From Tolypeutes matacus (Eukaryota; Chordata; Mammalia; Cingulata; Chlamyphoridae): a stretch of 64,000 nt of DNA. Every line of letters starts with the position of its first letter. Position 1 is the stretch's first letter. This document shows, piece by piece, positions 17,121-29,451 of the stretch. A model generated the notes under the pieces. The model saw only the letters and a program-made list of their open reading frames with translations. It had not been told where the DNA came from and searched no databases. A program made the translations under genes and the position numbers. The stretch lies in the NCBI GenBank assembly GCA_026826555.1, contig JAKSZT010054565.1:6137245-6201244 (forward strand), in the 5' to 3' direction.

Positions 17121-18770
17121 TGTGCTTTTCTTAATAAAAAATATAAATCCCACTGTACAAAGTAGCTTAGCATAAGAGTATTCTTGCTATACTAAAGGAG
17201 AGAAAGCTGCCAACAAAACAACCTGCACAATTTTATCATAGGCTTAACTTACTTAACCTGTCTGGAGTGTCTAAGGCATTTGATTTTGAATGCCTTTGAA
17301 GGGAAGAACTTGAGATGACTAGCAGAAAACACCCACATGTTTGTGTCCTAGTAAGTCACAGGCAGATTCTGGTTCTAAAAGTTCCAAATTTTGTTTTTTA
17401 CCTAAGTCTCCTAATGTGAAATGAAACTGGCATTTTCACTTTGGTCCCTTTTCCACTTAAAAAAAAAAAAAAATCTAGACAATATCCTATCAAATTTTTT
17501 TTTTTTTTTTTTTTTAACCGTCTGTCAAATTAGCTTATGGGCAAGACCCTTGGCAGACAGTAATCGGGCTTGATGGAGGCCTGCGAGGAGTTATTGGCAT
17601 AAGTTATCTCAGCACAATTACCCAACAGTTCATGTCACCAGTGTGTTCCATTGCTCTCTCTCATTTTTAAAAGAAATTACTTACATAATTGTTATTTTAA
17701 TGACCACTCTAGCAACATTAATTACGATATTACCCAACAGTCTATCAATTGGCTTTTGAAAGCCCTTTTTTAGTCCCAGAAGTCTCAATTTTGATTACCC
17801 TTCTCAAAATAGAACTATTACTATTAGCAGTAATCTTATAAAGGTTTCTATGCTATTTCTGATCATCTCAAAGAAACAGAGACCCCCCTCTCCCCCACAG
17901 TTGATATTATCTCCCTCAGATATTAGTTTTCACTTGCCTATTCATGTACTTTTCCAAAGTTGCTGTGGTTACCTCTGTTTATTGAGGACCTAACAGTCCT
18001 CACAGAAGCCGAGTTAACTCTACGGGGGTTAACTTGGGAGTCAGCCGCTGGTGGGAGACTCATCAAGTACATCAGGTGCTGCAGCTATGCTGACTCTTGC
18101 CTACGGATTACAAACCTGGGTAACAGGAATGTTTCAGTAGGACCACAAAATGCTATTGATTGTTCTAGCCCAGCTTTCTTTCTCATTTAAATGGAAGCCT
18201 GAGGTCTGGAAGCTGTTTGGTGACTTGTCTGATGTCTCACAGTTAATTAGTGGTAGAACTGAGCCTCTGTTCTCCTTCTGCCCCTCCCACCTGAGGCAGA
18301 AAAGATATATACTTAGCTGAGGACTCTTAAGTGACTCCTGTCACCTAACACCCTTAATGGGGCACAGGTTTGCACAGGACTTTCTGTTTCCCTGACCTAA
18401 ATGTTGCACTGAGCATCTGACCTCACTTCCACTTATCCCTGAACCTACCAGACACCTGACCTCCATTGGATGGCCCATTTTAGGGAAAGCTTGATGTTAG
18501 TGTCCTTACATCTAGAATTAGCCCCAGGATTGTGGGTAACTAGGCAGGATAAGCCAGAGCTGCTCCTCTCTCCCCCAGCTCATAGGTACTTGTCAGCAGT
18601 CTCCACTATTCCTGAGAGACTGGTTACTGGGCACCCCAGTCACACCCCATTGTGAGGAAGCCTGGTATGAGAATCTTCAAGACAATAAATGAGACGTTGG
18701 GCTGGCTTGTTTGTCTTTGCTTTGTGAATGGCTCTCCTTCAGTATTCCTTGCTAATAACTCTGTTCTTAT
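17121..18770. other. Intergenic; possible conserved element inside
   Basis: No gene or clear repeat. Poly(A) and poly(T) runs lie at about 17459-17516. The part from 17530 to 17860 looks unlike repeat sequence and is rich in ATTA/TAAT motifs; see findings. Confidence 0.45.
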
Positions 18771-18782
18771 AAAAATGGTCTG

Positions 18783-19142
18783 CTACTGACCAATGGAACC
18801 GGATTGAGAGTTCTGATATAGATCCTCGCATATACAGTCATCTGATATTTGACAAGGCCATGAAACCCACTCAGTTGGGAGAGAGTGGCCTCTTTAACAA
18901 GTGGTGCTTGGAGAACTGGATATCCATATCCAAAAGAATGAGAGAAGAATACCATCTCACACCTTATACAAAAATCAACTCACGATGGATCAAAGATCTA
19001 AATATAAGAGCCAAAACCATAAAAACCTTGGAAGATAATGTGGGCAACATGGGAATCTCATATAGTTTTGATTTTGGATTATAAATTAGCATAAGAAATA
19101 TTTGTTGAATAAACGAGGGATTGAATAATGAAAAAAAAAAAA
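18783..19142 (+). mobile_element. Chimeric retrocopy: L1 ORF2 fragment joined to a foreign 3' end
   Basis: Direct repeats AAAAATGGTCTG flank it (18771-18782 and 19143-19154). About 18783-19050 encodes the late ORF2 stretch with [11 protein letters not shown] and [15 protein letters not shown] in one open frame. The sequence then switches to non-L1 DNA carrying AATAAA (19108-19113) and, 17 bases later, a 12-17 base poly(A). No L1 3' UTR follows the ORF2 piece, so the inserted RNA was not a simple L1 transcript. Confidence 0.8.
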
Positions 19143-19154
19143 AAAAATGGTCTG

Positions 19155-21190
19155 ATTGGCATGCAACTTTGGGGGAACAAAAAGTAAGATACCATCTCCA
19201 GAGTATTGTCAGACATCTCATTTGGAATTGTTGGCAGCACTTTGTCCCCCTTCCGTAGGTGAGCCATTAAACCCATCCCCTGAGAGCAGAGCTCACTGGG
19301 ACAGGAACACCAGAAGTCAGAAATAGTAATAGTAATGATGTACATTGCTACTGTTTTTATTCAACATGGTGTGTCAAACACTGATCTAAGGACTTAAACA
19401 TCAACACACCTGAGGCAGGTGGTAATTTTCCCTGATGAGGAAGTTGAAACAGAGACGTTACCTGTCTTGCTCAAGCTCAAACAATAAGAGGTAAAACTGA
19501 AATTTATAGGGTGCCTACCTTTAAAGCTTGTGTTCTTAATTAAAAATGTTTTTTATTTCTTTTTCCCCTTCTTTATTGGGCAGGGCCACAGAGCAGCTGG
19601 CCCCTCCCCTTTCTACACAGTCCTTGCAAGCATCTTTAGTTCACTTATAGGCCCACAAGGGCCTCTCTGCCTTGTAACCACAACCCAATTTTCCACAGTT
19701 TTCTGCTCCATCCTTAAGGCTGGGATATCCTTGAACTTGTGTTCTAGGTATCTGTCTACTGAGAACCTAGGCCATGGTCTGATACACCCATGCCTCTCTT
19801 GGGTGCTGAGATCAGCATCATATAGCAAAACTGGATTTCTGTTCATTAGCCCTCATTAAAGATGGTGTTATCTAATTATTGGCTGGGTTTTAAATAAGAA
19901 ATGTGTATCATCTGCATACATAATTAGAAGTTTAGCCTAGATGGACAAGAGAGGATTTATTTAGAGAGACAAGAGAGGTGACTTTGATTTAAAGGGCCTT
20001 TGAGGAAAAGGGTCCAATAGTTGGCCTGATGAGGGGAACCTAGGAGGAGAAAGGAAGAAGGGCTTATTGGCAGGTGAGACTGTGTAGAGATGGGAAGGGC
20101 TGCCCCAGAGACAGCAAGATCCCCACACTGTGCCTAGTGAGCACATCGATATAAGGGATTCAAGAAGGAGGGAAGGACCTTGCCCTCTGACTCAGGGACT
20201 TAAAACTTTGTCATACCAGAGCTGTATTTCAAATAGATTTGGAAAAACACTTAAAATGCTTATAATTCAGCAATATACCAGCTAAGATATCTCTTGCAAG
20301 AAATAGAAAACTGGGCCAAATTTACTTAAGCAGAAAAGAAACATTTTGGCTTATAAAACTGAAGTCCAGGGATAAGCCTGGCTGGACTCAGGGACTTGGG
20401 CAAAGCCAGGTTCTTGGCCCCAATTCTTAGGTATTGGCCCCATTTTCAGAAAGATTTCCCCTCAGGGTGGAAAAATGGACATAGCTCATCCTTCCAGCTT
20501 CCAATAGAGTGAAGAAGAGGGAGACTCTTCGTGCCAGCATTTTCAGCAAAAGAACTGTTGGGAAAATAATCATGCCAACAGAAAGACCACCCATACTGTC
20601 TCTCTCTAGAGAGAGAGAGGTGGGAGGGAAAGAGAGGAGAAATATCCATATATAGAGAGAGAAAACATGATTTATTCTTGAGTATGCATATCAGATTAGA
20701 AGCATGCAGGTAGCCTGTGAGAGACTGCAAAATTTGGGCAAAGTGTCACACATTTTATATAGCAACAAAAGAAAGAGCAATGAAAACCTCATTGCCTTGA
20801 GAGACAACTGGGCACACCTGTAACTAGTCCTCTGCATGCCTCATGAGAGATGCCTGAGTTAATTTCGGGGATTTCTGACTAAGTCATAAGACTTGTGACT
20901 GTGTATTGTAAAATCTGGATGTGGCATTTATCTAACTGCTGATTAAAAAGTCTGGCCCTAAGTGGTGGGGGTTTGCAGCTGTCTCCCCATTATTAAACAA
21001 GGAAAATTCAACTTTATTTACCCTTACAAGTCCATCACATTACTTTGGCTTTGGTTGGGTTGTATGCTCACCACTGAACAAATTTCTGTGGCCAAAAAGG
21101 GGGCCATCCTGATTGGTTTAGGCCTGGCTTATGGTGGGGAGGCTTCCACGGGGGAAACTGGAGTACCTCAGAAGGTCATATGGATGCCGT
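19155..21190. other. Intergenic, mostly unclassified
   Basis: No gene found. A possible retrocopy lies at 19541-19858 and a GA-rich run at about 20596-20640. The other open frames are not convincing. Confidence 0.45.
19541..19858 (-). mobile_element. Possible retroposed transcript end
   Basis: On the minus strand a GC-rich stretch ends in AATAAAG followed by an A-rich tail (GAAATAAAAAAC), which looks like a reverse-transcribed polyadenylated RNA. A minus frame of 77 codons (19613-19846) lies in it but I do not recognise it. No clear target-site duplication was found. Confidence 0.3.
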
Positions 21191-21205
21191 AAAAACCCCT
21201 GTGGA

Positions 21206-21451
21206 GGGAAGCGGCTGTGGCTCAATCAGTAGGGCTCCCGTTTACCATATGGGAGGCCCCGGGTTCGGTTCCTAGGGCCTCCTGGTGAAGGCAAGCCCGC
21301 CCGCACGGCGTGGTTAGCTGACCCAGCGAGCACAAGCAGCAAGGGGGGGATAAATGAATAAATAAATAAAATCTTTAAAAAAAAAAATAAATATATATAT
21401 ATATATATTTTTTTATATATATATATAAATAACATTTAAAAAAAAAAAAAA
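21206..21451 (+). mobile_element. DAS-type SINE, young copy
   Basis: Perfect 15-bp direct repeats AAAAACCCCTGTGGA flank it (21191-21205 and 21452-21466). The pol III A box (TGGCTCAATCAG, 21218-21229) and B box (GGTTCGGTTCC, 21262-21272) are intact. The tail holds an AT microsatellite (about 21389-21426) and a poly(A) run. The perfect duplication implies recent insertion. Confidence 0.95.
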
Positions 21452-21466
21452 AAAAACCCCTGTGGA

Positions 21467-24165
21467 TCCTTGGGCTTGGAATGGGGAGGCAAGGTTACTC
21501 TTGGCTAATTTTGCAAGTGTCTTATTTTGCCATTTGGGGGTTGGTGTATCCCTGTGCTGCCAATTCTCAAACCCTTTCTATAACCACAGGACTTCAACTA
21601 GGAGAAGAACGAATATCTAGAGAGGCTTTTTGAGAATAATTGCTATGGATTTCAGAAAACCTACAGTGACAATACAGAATCCAGGCAGATAGCCAACTTT
21701 GAGTCTGAGGACAGTCATCTTGACTGTTAAGGCTTTGCTTGGAAAGTAAATGGTTTAAGATAGAATCTGAACTGATAGGTTTGAAATCTATGATCTTCCC
21801 CAGGTGTACTGTAAATGAGTCAGGAAAACCACCCAAAGTGGACTTAGGCACTTGAACAACCATTGCACAGGGGTGCTGGGGTGTGGTGTGCTATGCCTGC
21901 CATGACCACTGCCCAGTGTCTCATTCATGAGTGACCTTATCCTCTGCTGGTGACCCTACCACTCTGATCTCAGCCAATTGGACTTGGGGAAGGAGAAAGA
22001 CCTGTGGCCTGGGCAAGGCTTGTTGTAAGGCTCTGCCAAGGTCAATAATAGCCACCAAATATTCTCTTTGGAATCTAAATGTGATGGCTAGTTGTCAATG
22101 GGTCACTAGAACAAAAATGTTACGCACATAGAAAAAAGCAGGATGGAGGAAGAGATACAAGAGTTCTGTTGACCACAGAGTACTAGCACAGGTTTTGGGG
22201 AGCCCCAGGTACAGCCCTATTTTGCAGATCAGAATACCAAGGCTTAGAGATCAACTTGCCTCAGGTCACACAGACAATTGTGACCAAACCACAGTTTTCA
22301 ACCCAACTATCTAATTCCAAAGCCACAATTTGCTCATGGTGAAAAAATAGAGACGTTCCTCTAGTTACACATGGGTTAGATTCCAAAATGCTGTTGAATG
22401 TCATTGCTGCGAAGTCCAAAGAGACACTTAACACTTTCAAAGTGATTGCCAAGACCATCTTTTGGTGATGGGCAGAGTAATGGTGCTTTGATTCAGGACC
22501 AGACCTCTGTTCTTTTTTGTCTGTACAGATCATAGGTCAAATTTTCTATGCCTTTTTACTATTCAGCTCAGCTAATTAGCTCTCTCAGACATCATATGAG
22601 CATAACTAGTAGGATAGGAAACCTATCACCAGGCACCCTTTGCCTTACGCTCTTTGGATTGAATATTTAGTTCTGATTAGCAGTCTAGGAGAGCAAACCC
22701 CTGTTAGGAACATCTAGTAAGGCTTACTGAGCTATGTTGTCTTTTTCTTTTTTTCTTTTAACAGTACTCTGCTGTTGAGTGACTGAAGGTGAGTTGGATA
22801 AATGAGGGTGTCAGGAACCCACGCTGGGTGTGAACACCCTCAGATGTGCCCCACCCCTTCCTCCCTCAGGGTCTTCATATCTGCTGTTCTCCCTGGTCAG
22901 ACCCTTTCCACAGAAGAATGTAGCTTACTATTTCTCAAACTACATATAAACATGGAAGTCTGCTTGGCAAGAGGAATCTTTAGGACAGTGTTCCCAGAAC
23001 ACATGCTGGGAATCACCAACAGCCCTATTCTTCCTTGCTAGGTCTTTCATTTCTTTCTGCCTCAAATTTGAGGCAGTCCTCAAATTTCAAAGACTGTTAT
23101 GGGTCAAGGTTCCTCACCTCTCAGTTGTAAACAGGAAATGCTGACAAGAATTTCCATTCCTTTGGTGGGGACTGAGCACAAGGGATGGGTCCAGCATCTC
23201 ATTTCACTTGCACAGAAATTGAGGCAGGCAGAAGTTCAGAGCCAGAATTCACCATGCTCCCTCTCTCTGGAGTGCCCACAGAAAGCAAATTGGCAGTTGC
23301 CTCTCATCCTGTGCTTAGCATTGGTCCACGTGAGTGATCAGCCTGATGGGAAACTCTCCTCTCATTTCCCCCATCCTGTCACCCTCAGGTGTCTGACCCC
23401 AAGGGCTTATTAGGGACCTAATGGAGATACTGTGATTGACCATTTGGTGGAGCCTGTTGGCACTTGCCTGGGTAGATGTGAAGGGGCTCTCCTGCCTGCT
23501 GCCAATCACTCTTTGCCAGCATTAGTTTTTTAAAGATCGCAATGTGTCTTGACAGGTAATATGCCCTGGCTTATGATTCACATCCCACTGTCAGCTTGGG
23601 CCACCTTGGCATGTGCTCCATAAATCACAACCCGTTTTTGCTGTGAATTCCTTGTCATCTCCGGATTGCTGGGCTGAGGTCATTAAAGGTTGTTGCTGCC
23701 AGTACTATTTATCTTCAAGCTTTGTTTTCACTGCTGCCTTGCCAAGCCTCTTCTCTCTCAGGCAACTCTCCTTTCAATTATTTCAATAGGTCATCCCCTC
23801 AGTGACAATGATCCATTTCAATAATTTTGCTGCAGCTGACGTGATAGACTATGGTGGCCAGCCCACTTCCTTACCCCCAAGGATGCAAGGAGCAAGACAG
23901 CAAGGTGGTAGTCGTAATGAGTTAGGCTGTGTTTCTAGAGAGCTGTGCTTGGGAACACTCTGGAGACTAAGTGAATGGCTCTGTCTCCCTGTTAGACTGC
24001 AGAGCTTCTGGCCAGTGACTGGTCTCCTTTCCCACTGAATTCTACCCAACACCTCCCCTCTCTGGAGCCAAGCACTTCTTAGATGTTCAAAACTAAATAT
24101 AACAATGAATGTCATAAACCATTAAGGAAATCAATGCAATAAAGCAACCCTTACACCCCTCAGCC
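21467..24165. other. Intergenic, nothing firmly recognised
   Basis: Unique-looking sequence of moderate GC. Open frames such as 23099-23413 (+) and 22261-22533 (-) lack splice context or family motifs. The part at 23510-23760 is a weak candidate for a conserved non-coding element. Confidence 0.45.
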
Positions 24166-24440
24166 TGATTTATAAGGTCCTTTTTGGTCTGTCCCTTGCC
24201 CGCCTGTTCAGTTTCATCTCCCCGTCTGTACTCCTTAGCACTTCACACTCCAATAATGTAGAGTGACTTGCAGATCTCTAGGTCTGTGGCAGTGTTTCGC
24301 ACCTCTACACTTTTGCACAAGTTGTTGCATATCTCTGGAATGCTTTTCGTCTCTTGGCTCAGCTCAGATAGTATGCTGCATCCTTCCACACCCTTCTTGG
24401 GCAGTAGCTTTTGTGAGAACCCATTGCCCACAAGAGCCCT
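24166..24440 (+). mobile_element. L2 LINE fragment
   Basis: Resembles the L2 3' half: CTTGCCCGCCTGTTCAG, a TCTGGAATGCTTTTCGTC block and GCTCAGCTCAGATAG. Confidence 0.6.
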
Positions 24441-24714
24441 ATTGTCAGCCTTTCCCCCTCAGGGTCTCCTCTGTAATTGATTCACTGGGATCCTGGATGA
24501 TAACAGTCTATAACTGTATTTCTTATAGTGTATTTGGTGAAATGCTATCCACAGAGATGGTCTCCAGAAAGGGGTTCTGTGTCAATAAGTCAGAGAAATG
24601 CTGCAAACTGTACTCCCTTGTAGAAATTCATGGAGCCCACTGGCATGGAAAAGGCTCCAAGAAGTCCAAGAGTAAAGAAAACGATTCACTTATAGCTCAG
24701 TATTTCCTAAACAT

Positions 24715-24960
24715 TTAGATATGGAGTCCTCTTTTTATTAGTAATTAACATCCCACAGTTTGTTTTCCCTTGAAGTCCTCTTGGTAACCCTGCTCCATTT
24801 ACATCCCTGGGGGGTCTGCAAGGGCAGTGACTGCGTATTCCGTGCCCAGCACCTTATAGGTGTGCAGCAAGAATGTGTGGGATAGCATTGATTTGAGCTG
24901 AGAGGCGAGCAGCTCACTGAGAATCTGAGAGACGCTCTTCCCATGGTTCTCCAGTAACGC
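24715..24960 (-). CDS. Candidate 3'-terminal exon of an unrecognised gene
   Basis: On the minus strand a strong acceptor (a T/C-rich tract ending TCTTTCCAG, AG at 24961-24962) is followed by an open frame of 53 codons to a TAA at 24799-24801, then AATAAA at 24734-24739. The frame begins ALLENHGKSVSQILSELL and ends ALADPPGM. By my count 36 of 53 third positions are G or C, against an AT-rich background, and several CpGs survive, as in coding exons. The predicted peptide looks helical (Leu/Ser/Gln rich). I do not recognise the family, and I could not identify an upstream exon; the open frame runs on through the acceptor to 25074, but that part is poorer in GC3 and holds no further signal. It could be a real gene end convergent with UQCRFS1, a decayed one, or chance. 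Confidence 0.35.
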
Positions 24961-25079
24961 CTGGAAAGAGAAAAATTCCTGATTGTCAGCAGGCTCACTT
25001 TGCAAGGCAGTGTTTTCCATTGGCAGACACCAATAATTCTCACTTGTGGCTCTTGGTAATGCTTCCCTTACCACTACTG

Positions 25080-26394
25080 CAGTCAGTGATCCTGACCGCT
25101 GACTGACATGAACTAAATGAAGGTGAGTAGCAATGAGAGGAGGGAAATGATGCCTTGTGGCAGATTCACACTCAGATGGAGAGAAATCTTTCTCAGAGGC
25201 TGTGGGATGGGAGGCAACTTGGGAGAATGATCAGAAGAGATGCTGGAGCTGCCACAGGTCAGGTACGGTTGGGAAGAAGAGAGTAAGGATGGTGGGAGAA
25301 GCAAAGTACAAATTGCACTCCTTTATTTAAGAAGTCTCAGCCCATATACTGTATTGTCACAGTGCTAAAGCATGATATGTGCTGTGATGGTTTTAAGTCC
25401 AGGAGCCAGGGGCAGCCACAAAGAAGGTTCAGTGAAGTCTCTCTGGGAGGGGTGAAGCAGGTGGCAGCCTCCATTGGGGGTGGGGTGGAGTGGGTTAGAT
25501 AATGTAAAGCTGAGTCCTTCTAGTAGACAAGGAAAGGAAAGGCTTTATGGAACAACAGGGCATGCAAATAAGCCTAAATGGGGCTCTGAGGTGCCTTGGA
25601 GGTAGTGGTTGGAGATGAATGTGCAGAGCAGGCAGGGGCAAGTTCATGAAGGGCTTTGCAGATCATGTCATGGAATTAGAGCCTGAGGTGGGAGAAGCAT
25701 AGGATGGACTAAGTGTAAATGAACCAGAAGCAAGTATATCATTAGGAGACTATGGCATTCAGAGATATGAGGGACAGTTACAGAGGAATGCAGTTGTCTG
25801 TGAACATGTAGGAAGAAACAAATATTTTTATTTACCTTAAATTTACCAATATGAATGGGACTTGGTGCTTGATATAATATGGGAGGGCATCTCAGACGCT
25901 TCTGGTTTATGCCTTGAGTGAATGGATTTCTCTACATGAAAAACATCAGAATGATAAGTTACAATTTTATATTAGGGCTAGTGAGCCAATTGCTTGATGT
26001 TTGCACCAAGTGAGAGTGATGGTCCAATTTCTACCTCTGATTTTCCTGCACTTCTCTTACCTTCATGTTTGTTTGTTTCTTTATGTCACCTCTTTTGGTG
26101 AAGAATGCCCAACCAAACTGAATTTTCATTTCACAAGTTTGTTTAAATACCCTAAGCCTTGTTTTCACAGTATGCCTTAATGTTTTTATTCACAAGTGGC
26201 TATAGCCAAGGCAAAAAAATTCATTTGGTTTGCCTTCTATCTATTGTGGATTTAGTTAGGAGCTAGTATTCCCAATGTGAACTAATGCACTGGGATCTCC
26301 TTTGGGATTGTATCTGATCAATTCTGAGGCTCCATGCCACTCAGCAGCTATCTACCTGGTCAAGGTCCAGCAGCACTTAAGGACTCATTAACAC
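25080..26394. other. Intergenic, possible old repeat
   Basis: No gene is seen. The part near 25540-25760 (AAGTTCATGAAGGGCTTTGC) resembles an ancient mammal-wide repeat whose name I cannot give with confidence; related wording occurs near 48000-48330. Confidence 0.4.
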
Positions 26395-27030
26395 TCCTGC
26401 TCTTCCTGCCCTTGTCCTCCTGAAGTCTTATTCCTTCTTCAGGGAATGTCAGTCTGCACAATTCCATGTTCTACCATCAAGGCCTATTCACACTTCCCTT
26501 TCTTCATGGAAGCTACCCTGACTTCTCCTGGGAGGAGTACTCTCCATCTCTGGTCCCACTGTATTTTTTTTTTTTTTTTTATTCTGTCCCTCCCACAAGG
26601 CCCCAGGTACAGGGGTTAGCAACTGGTCTCCAAGTCAAGCACTTGGGTTCAGATTACAGCTCCACCCTGTACTGTCTGGGAGACCTAAAGAACCTCAGTT
26701 TCCTTATTTGTAGACATGGAAGTAATACTTATTGTTCCTCTCTCAGGAAGTTGTTCTGTATGTGAAATGAATTATTGCATAAAAAGCAATTAAAACAGTG
26801 CCTGCTGGCACATAAGTGCTCAATTCATGTTAGCTATATTTATTGTAATTGTTATTTTGATTAATGTTAATATTATTATTATCTCATGTTAGATTCATTT
26901 GTGGTCACATCTCCCCTATCAGACTATGAAGGTAGGATTATAACTGTTTCATGTCTTTACCCCTCAGAGTACTTATCACAATGCCTGCCAAATAGTGGGT
27001 ATTCAGTAAATGGGTGTTGAATGGGGAATG
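26395..27030 (+). mobile_element. L2 LINE split by a MIR
   Basis: L2 3' text is readable at 26395-26560 and again at 26890-27030 (TCAGACTATGAAGG, GTGGGTATTCAGTAAATGGG). Between them are a poly(T) run (about 26565-26582) and a MIR (about 26595-26860). Confidence 0.65.
26595..26860 (+). mobile_element. MIR SINE
   Basis: Core blocks CTTGGGTTCAGATTACAGC, AACCTCAGTTTCCTTATTTG and CAGTGCCTGCTGGCACATAA follow MIR order. Confidence 0.8.
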
Positions 27031-27519
27031 AACCTTGTACAACCATACTAGAAACTCCTGAGAAAAGCAACTTGGTTTGCTCCCTGCAATTTCTCCTCTT
27101 TCCAGGTCCATGGAATCACTTCTAAGGACATAGGTATGAGGTGGAGGGGTTGTCTTGAGCAAGCCCCTTACCCTGTGTGTTTTCTTTTGCTCCCTTCCCA
27201 TGTCATCGTGTCCTTGAGGAGCTGCAGTCCCTTAGAACCTGGGGCATCTTCAAAAAGCTTTTACATTTATTGCCTTTTTATATCCAAGTAGATTTCCAAA
27301 GAGTTTATATCCTTATCAGATCAAGACATAGAGCCAAGCAACACTATTGCAGGCATAACAATTTATAAAACTTAGAGTAGCAGTAGTGAGCTATATTCAC
27401 TGGGGCAGATGTATGCCTTGACAGACACAGTCAAATCATATCTGTCCATATGTTTTATTCAATACATTAAAAAAACAATTTTATATTTATCCACTTGTTT
27501 ATCATTTCCAGTGCTTTTA

Positions 27520-29215
27520 ATTACTTCCTGTAGGTATGAGTTTCCATCTGGTATAATTTCTCTTCAGCATTTCTTGTCTAGTGGTGACAAATTTTCTCCT
27601 CTTCCATTTAACTGCCAATGTCTTTATTTCACCTCCATTACTGAAGGATATTTTCACTAGATATAGAATTTGATGTTGATAGTTTTTTTCCTTTTATCTC
27701 TTTAAATATGTTGTTCCAGATGTCTTCTGGCCGCCATTATTTCTCATGCACTCAGCTGTTATTCTTAATATGTGATTTTACTGGTTTTAAGATTTTCCCT
27801 TTATCTTTGAATTTTCAATAGTTTGGTTATGATATGCTTAAGTGTGGTTTTCTTTGAAATTATCTTTAAGGTTTCCTGAATTTCTTGGTTTTTAAGGATT
27901 GTTGTTTTCATCTAATTTAGAAAAAAAAATCAGCTATTATTTCTAAAAATATTTTGCCAGTCCTCTTCTCTCTCTCCTTGCTGTTTGGGACTCCAATTAA
28001 ATTGTCCCACAGCAAACTGAAGATTTATATATTTTTTAATCTTGTTTTTATCTCTGGCTTCAGTTTTGGATTATTTCTACTGATCTGTCTACAGATGTAC
28101 AGATCCTATCTTCTGCATTGTTCAATCTGCTACTAAGTCTACCCAACGAAATTTTCATTTCAGGTGTTTTGTTTTTATGGTTCCAATAACTCCACTTTTT
28201 AGTGTTCCTTAAATGCATCCATGATATCTCTATTTTTCCCATACAATTTTAATTTATTTTGTAGCAGTTATTTAAAAATTGCTCATTTCAACATCTGGTT
28301 CATCTATGGGTCTAGTCTTACTGATTATTATTTCTTTCTATTATGGGTCACATTTCCCTGCTTCTTTCCATGTCTAGGAATTTTTTATTGTATACTTAAC
28401 ATTGTTGATGATATATTGTAGTCTCTGGATTCTGTCATCTTCTTTTGAAAACTGTTGGGTTTTATTCTAACAGGAAGCTAAACTGATTTGTAGAGGCCTG
28501 GTTCTGTTCTTTGCTAGGGCATATCTATTTCAGTTTTTCTTTATTTCTAGGTATAATCCTTAGTCATAGAGTATAGTCTTTACTCTTAAGGTATGCCCCT
28601 TTCTGAAGCTTCAGTTGATATAGCTCAAGGTAGTTAACAAAATCCTCTAACTTGGGTGGATTAGAACTTTAAATCTGTGTTCCCAGCATCAGTAGATGCT
28701 GACTTCTCTGCTTAGCTTTTTAACCTTCCAGCTGTTGTTATTTGCTGGCTTCCATGGAGGATTGCCACAAACATACAAAATTTTGGAGTCATCCAAAGTT
28801 TTGAAAACAATTGTATGCAGATGTGAAGTTTCCACCATTTGTGATTCCCGTTTTTCTGAGAATCCTCCCCTCAATTTTCAGTTGTGCTCTGGCATCCCAA
28901 ACTCCAGCTCTGACTCTTTAGCCCAGTAAGATGATCACTTTATACCCTGTTCTTTATACCCTGTTCTCTGCAAACATAGTATGGCCCTTGGGAAAAATAT
29001 GCAGGTGTAAATCTCACCTAGTTTGCTTCTTCATTTGGAGGGTCATATCTCCTCTGGTTTCTCCCTGAGATTTGTTGCTCTCCAGTGCCTTCAGGCAGTT
29101 TAAAAAAATATATTTTGTCCAAGATTCATAATGTTATTGGTAGGAGGGTTAGTCAGATACAGACTATGTTGCCATGACTGGAGCTGGAACTGATCTGTTT
29201 ATATATTTTTTAAAA
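27520..29215 (-). mobile_element. Ancient L1 or HAL1 (ORF1 and 5' region)
   Basis: In reverse the block carries ORF1 text: a minus frame at 28060-28242 ends NAEDRICTSVDRSVEIIQN, like the coiled-coil end of L1 ORF1p, and the 27520-27680 part matches the ORF1 C-terminal side. Sequence to 29215 continues as its 5' region. No ORF2 accompanies it, so a HAL1-type (ORF1-only) element is possible. Confidence 0.65.
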
Positions 29216-29451
29216 AACACTTTAAGAGAGGAGGAGGAACTTCTATGACTGAACCAAGAAGCTCTGCAAATTTTTCCTTCCTTCCTTCATTCACTCAACT
29301 AATCGTTCTTGGGCCTTAAAATGTTAAAGAAACTGCTGAGGATGCCACATACTCTTTTCTAGTGTATTTACCAAACTAAGATTTGGCTGCTACTTGTGAA
29401 TTGGAAGTTGAGTTAGATGACCTCTGGTTTCCTTCAAAACCTCAGAATCTA

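Noticed and set aside
21218..21272. Possible tRNA gene
   Set aside because: A and B boxes are present but the cloverleaf is degenerate and followed by a SINE body, A-tail and target-site duplication: it is a tRNA-derived SINE.
24263..24718. 151-codon plus frame
   Set aside because: It begins in an L2 fragment, is rich in Cys and Ser as expected of non-coding text, and has no recognisable domain.
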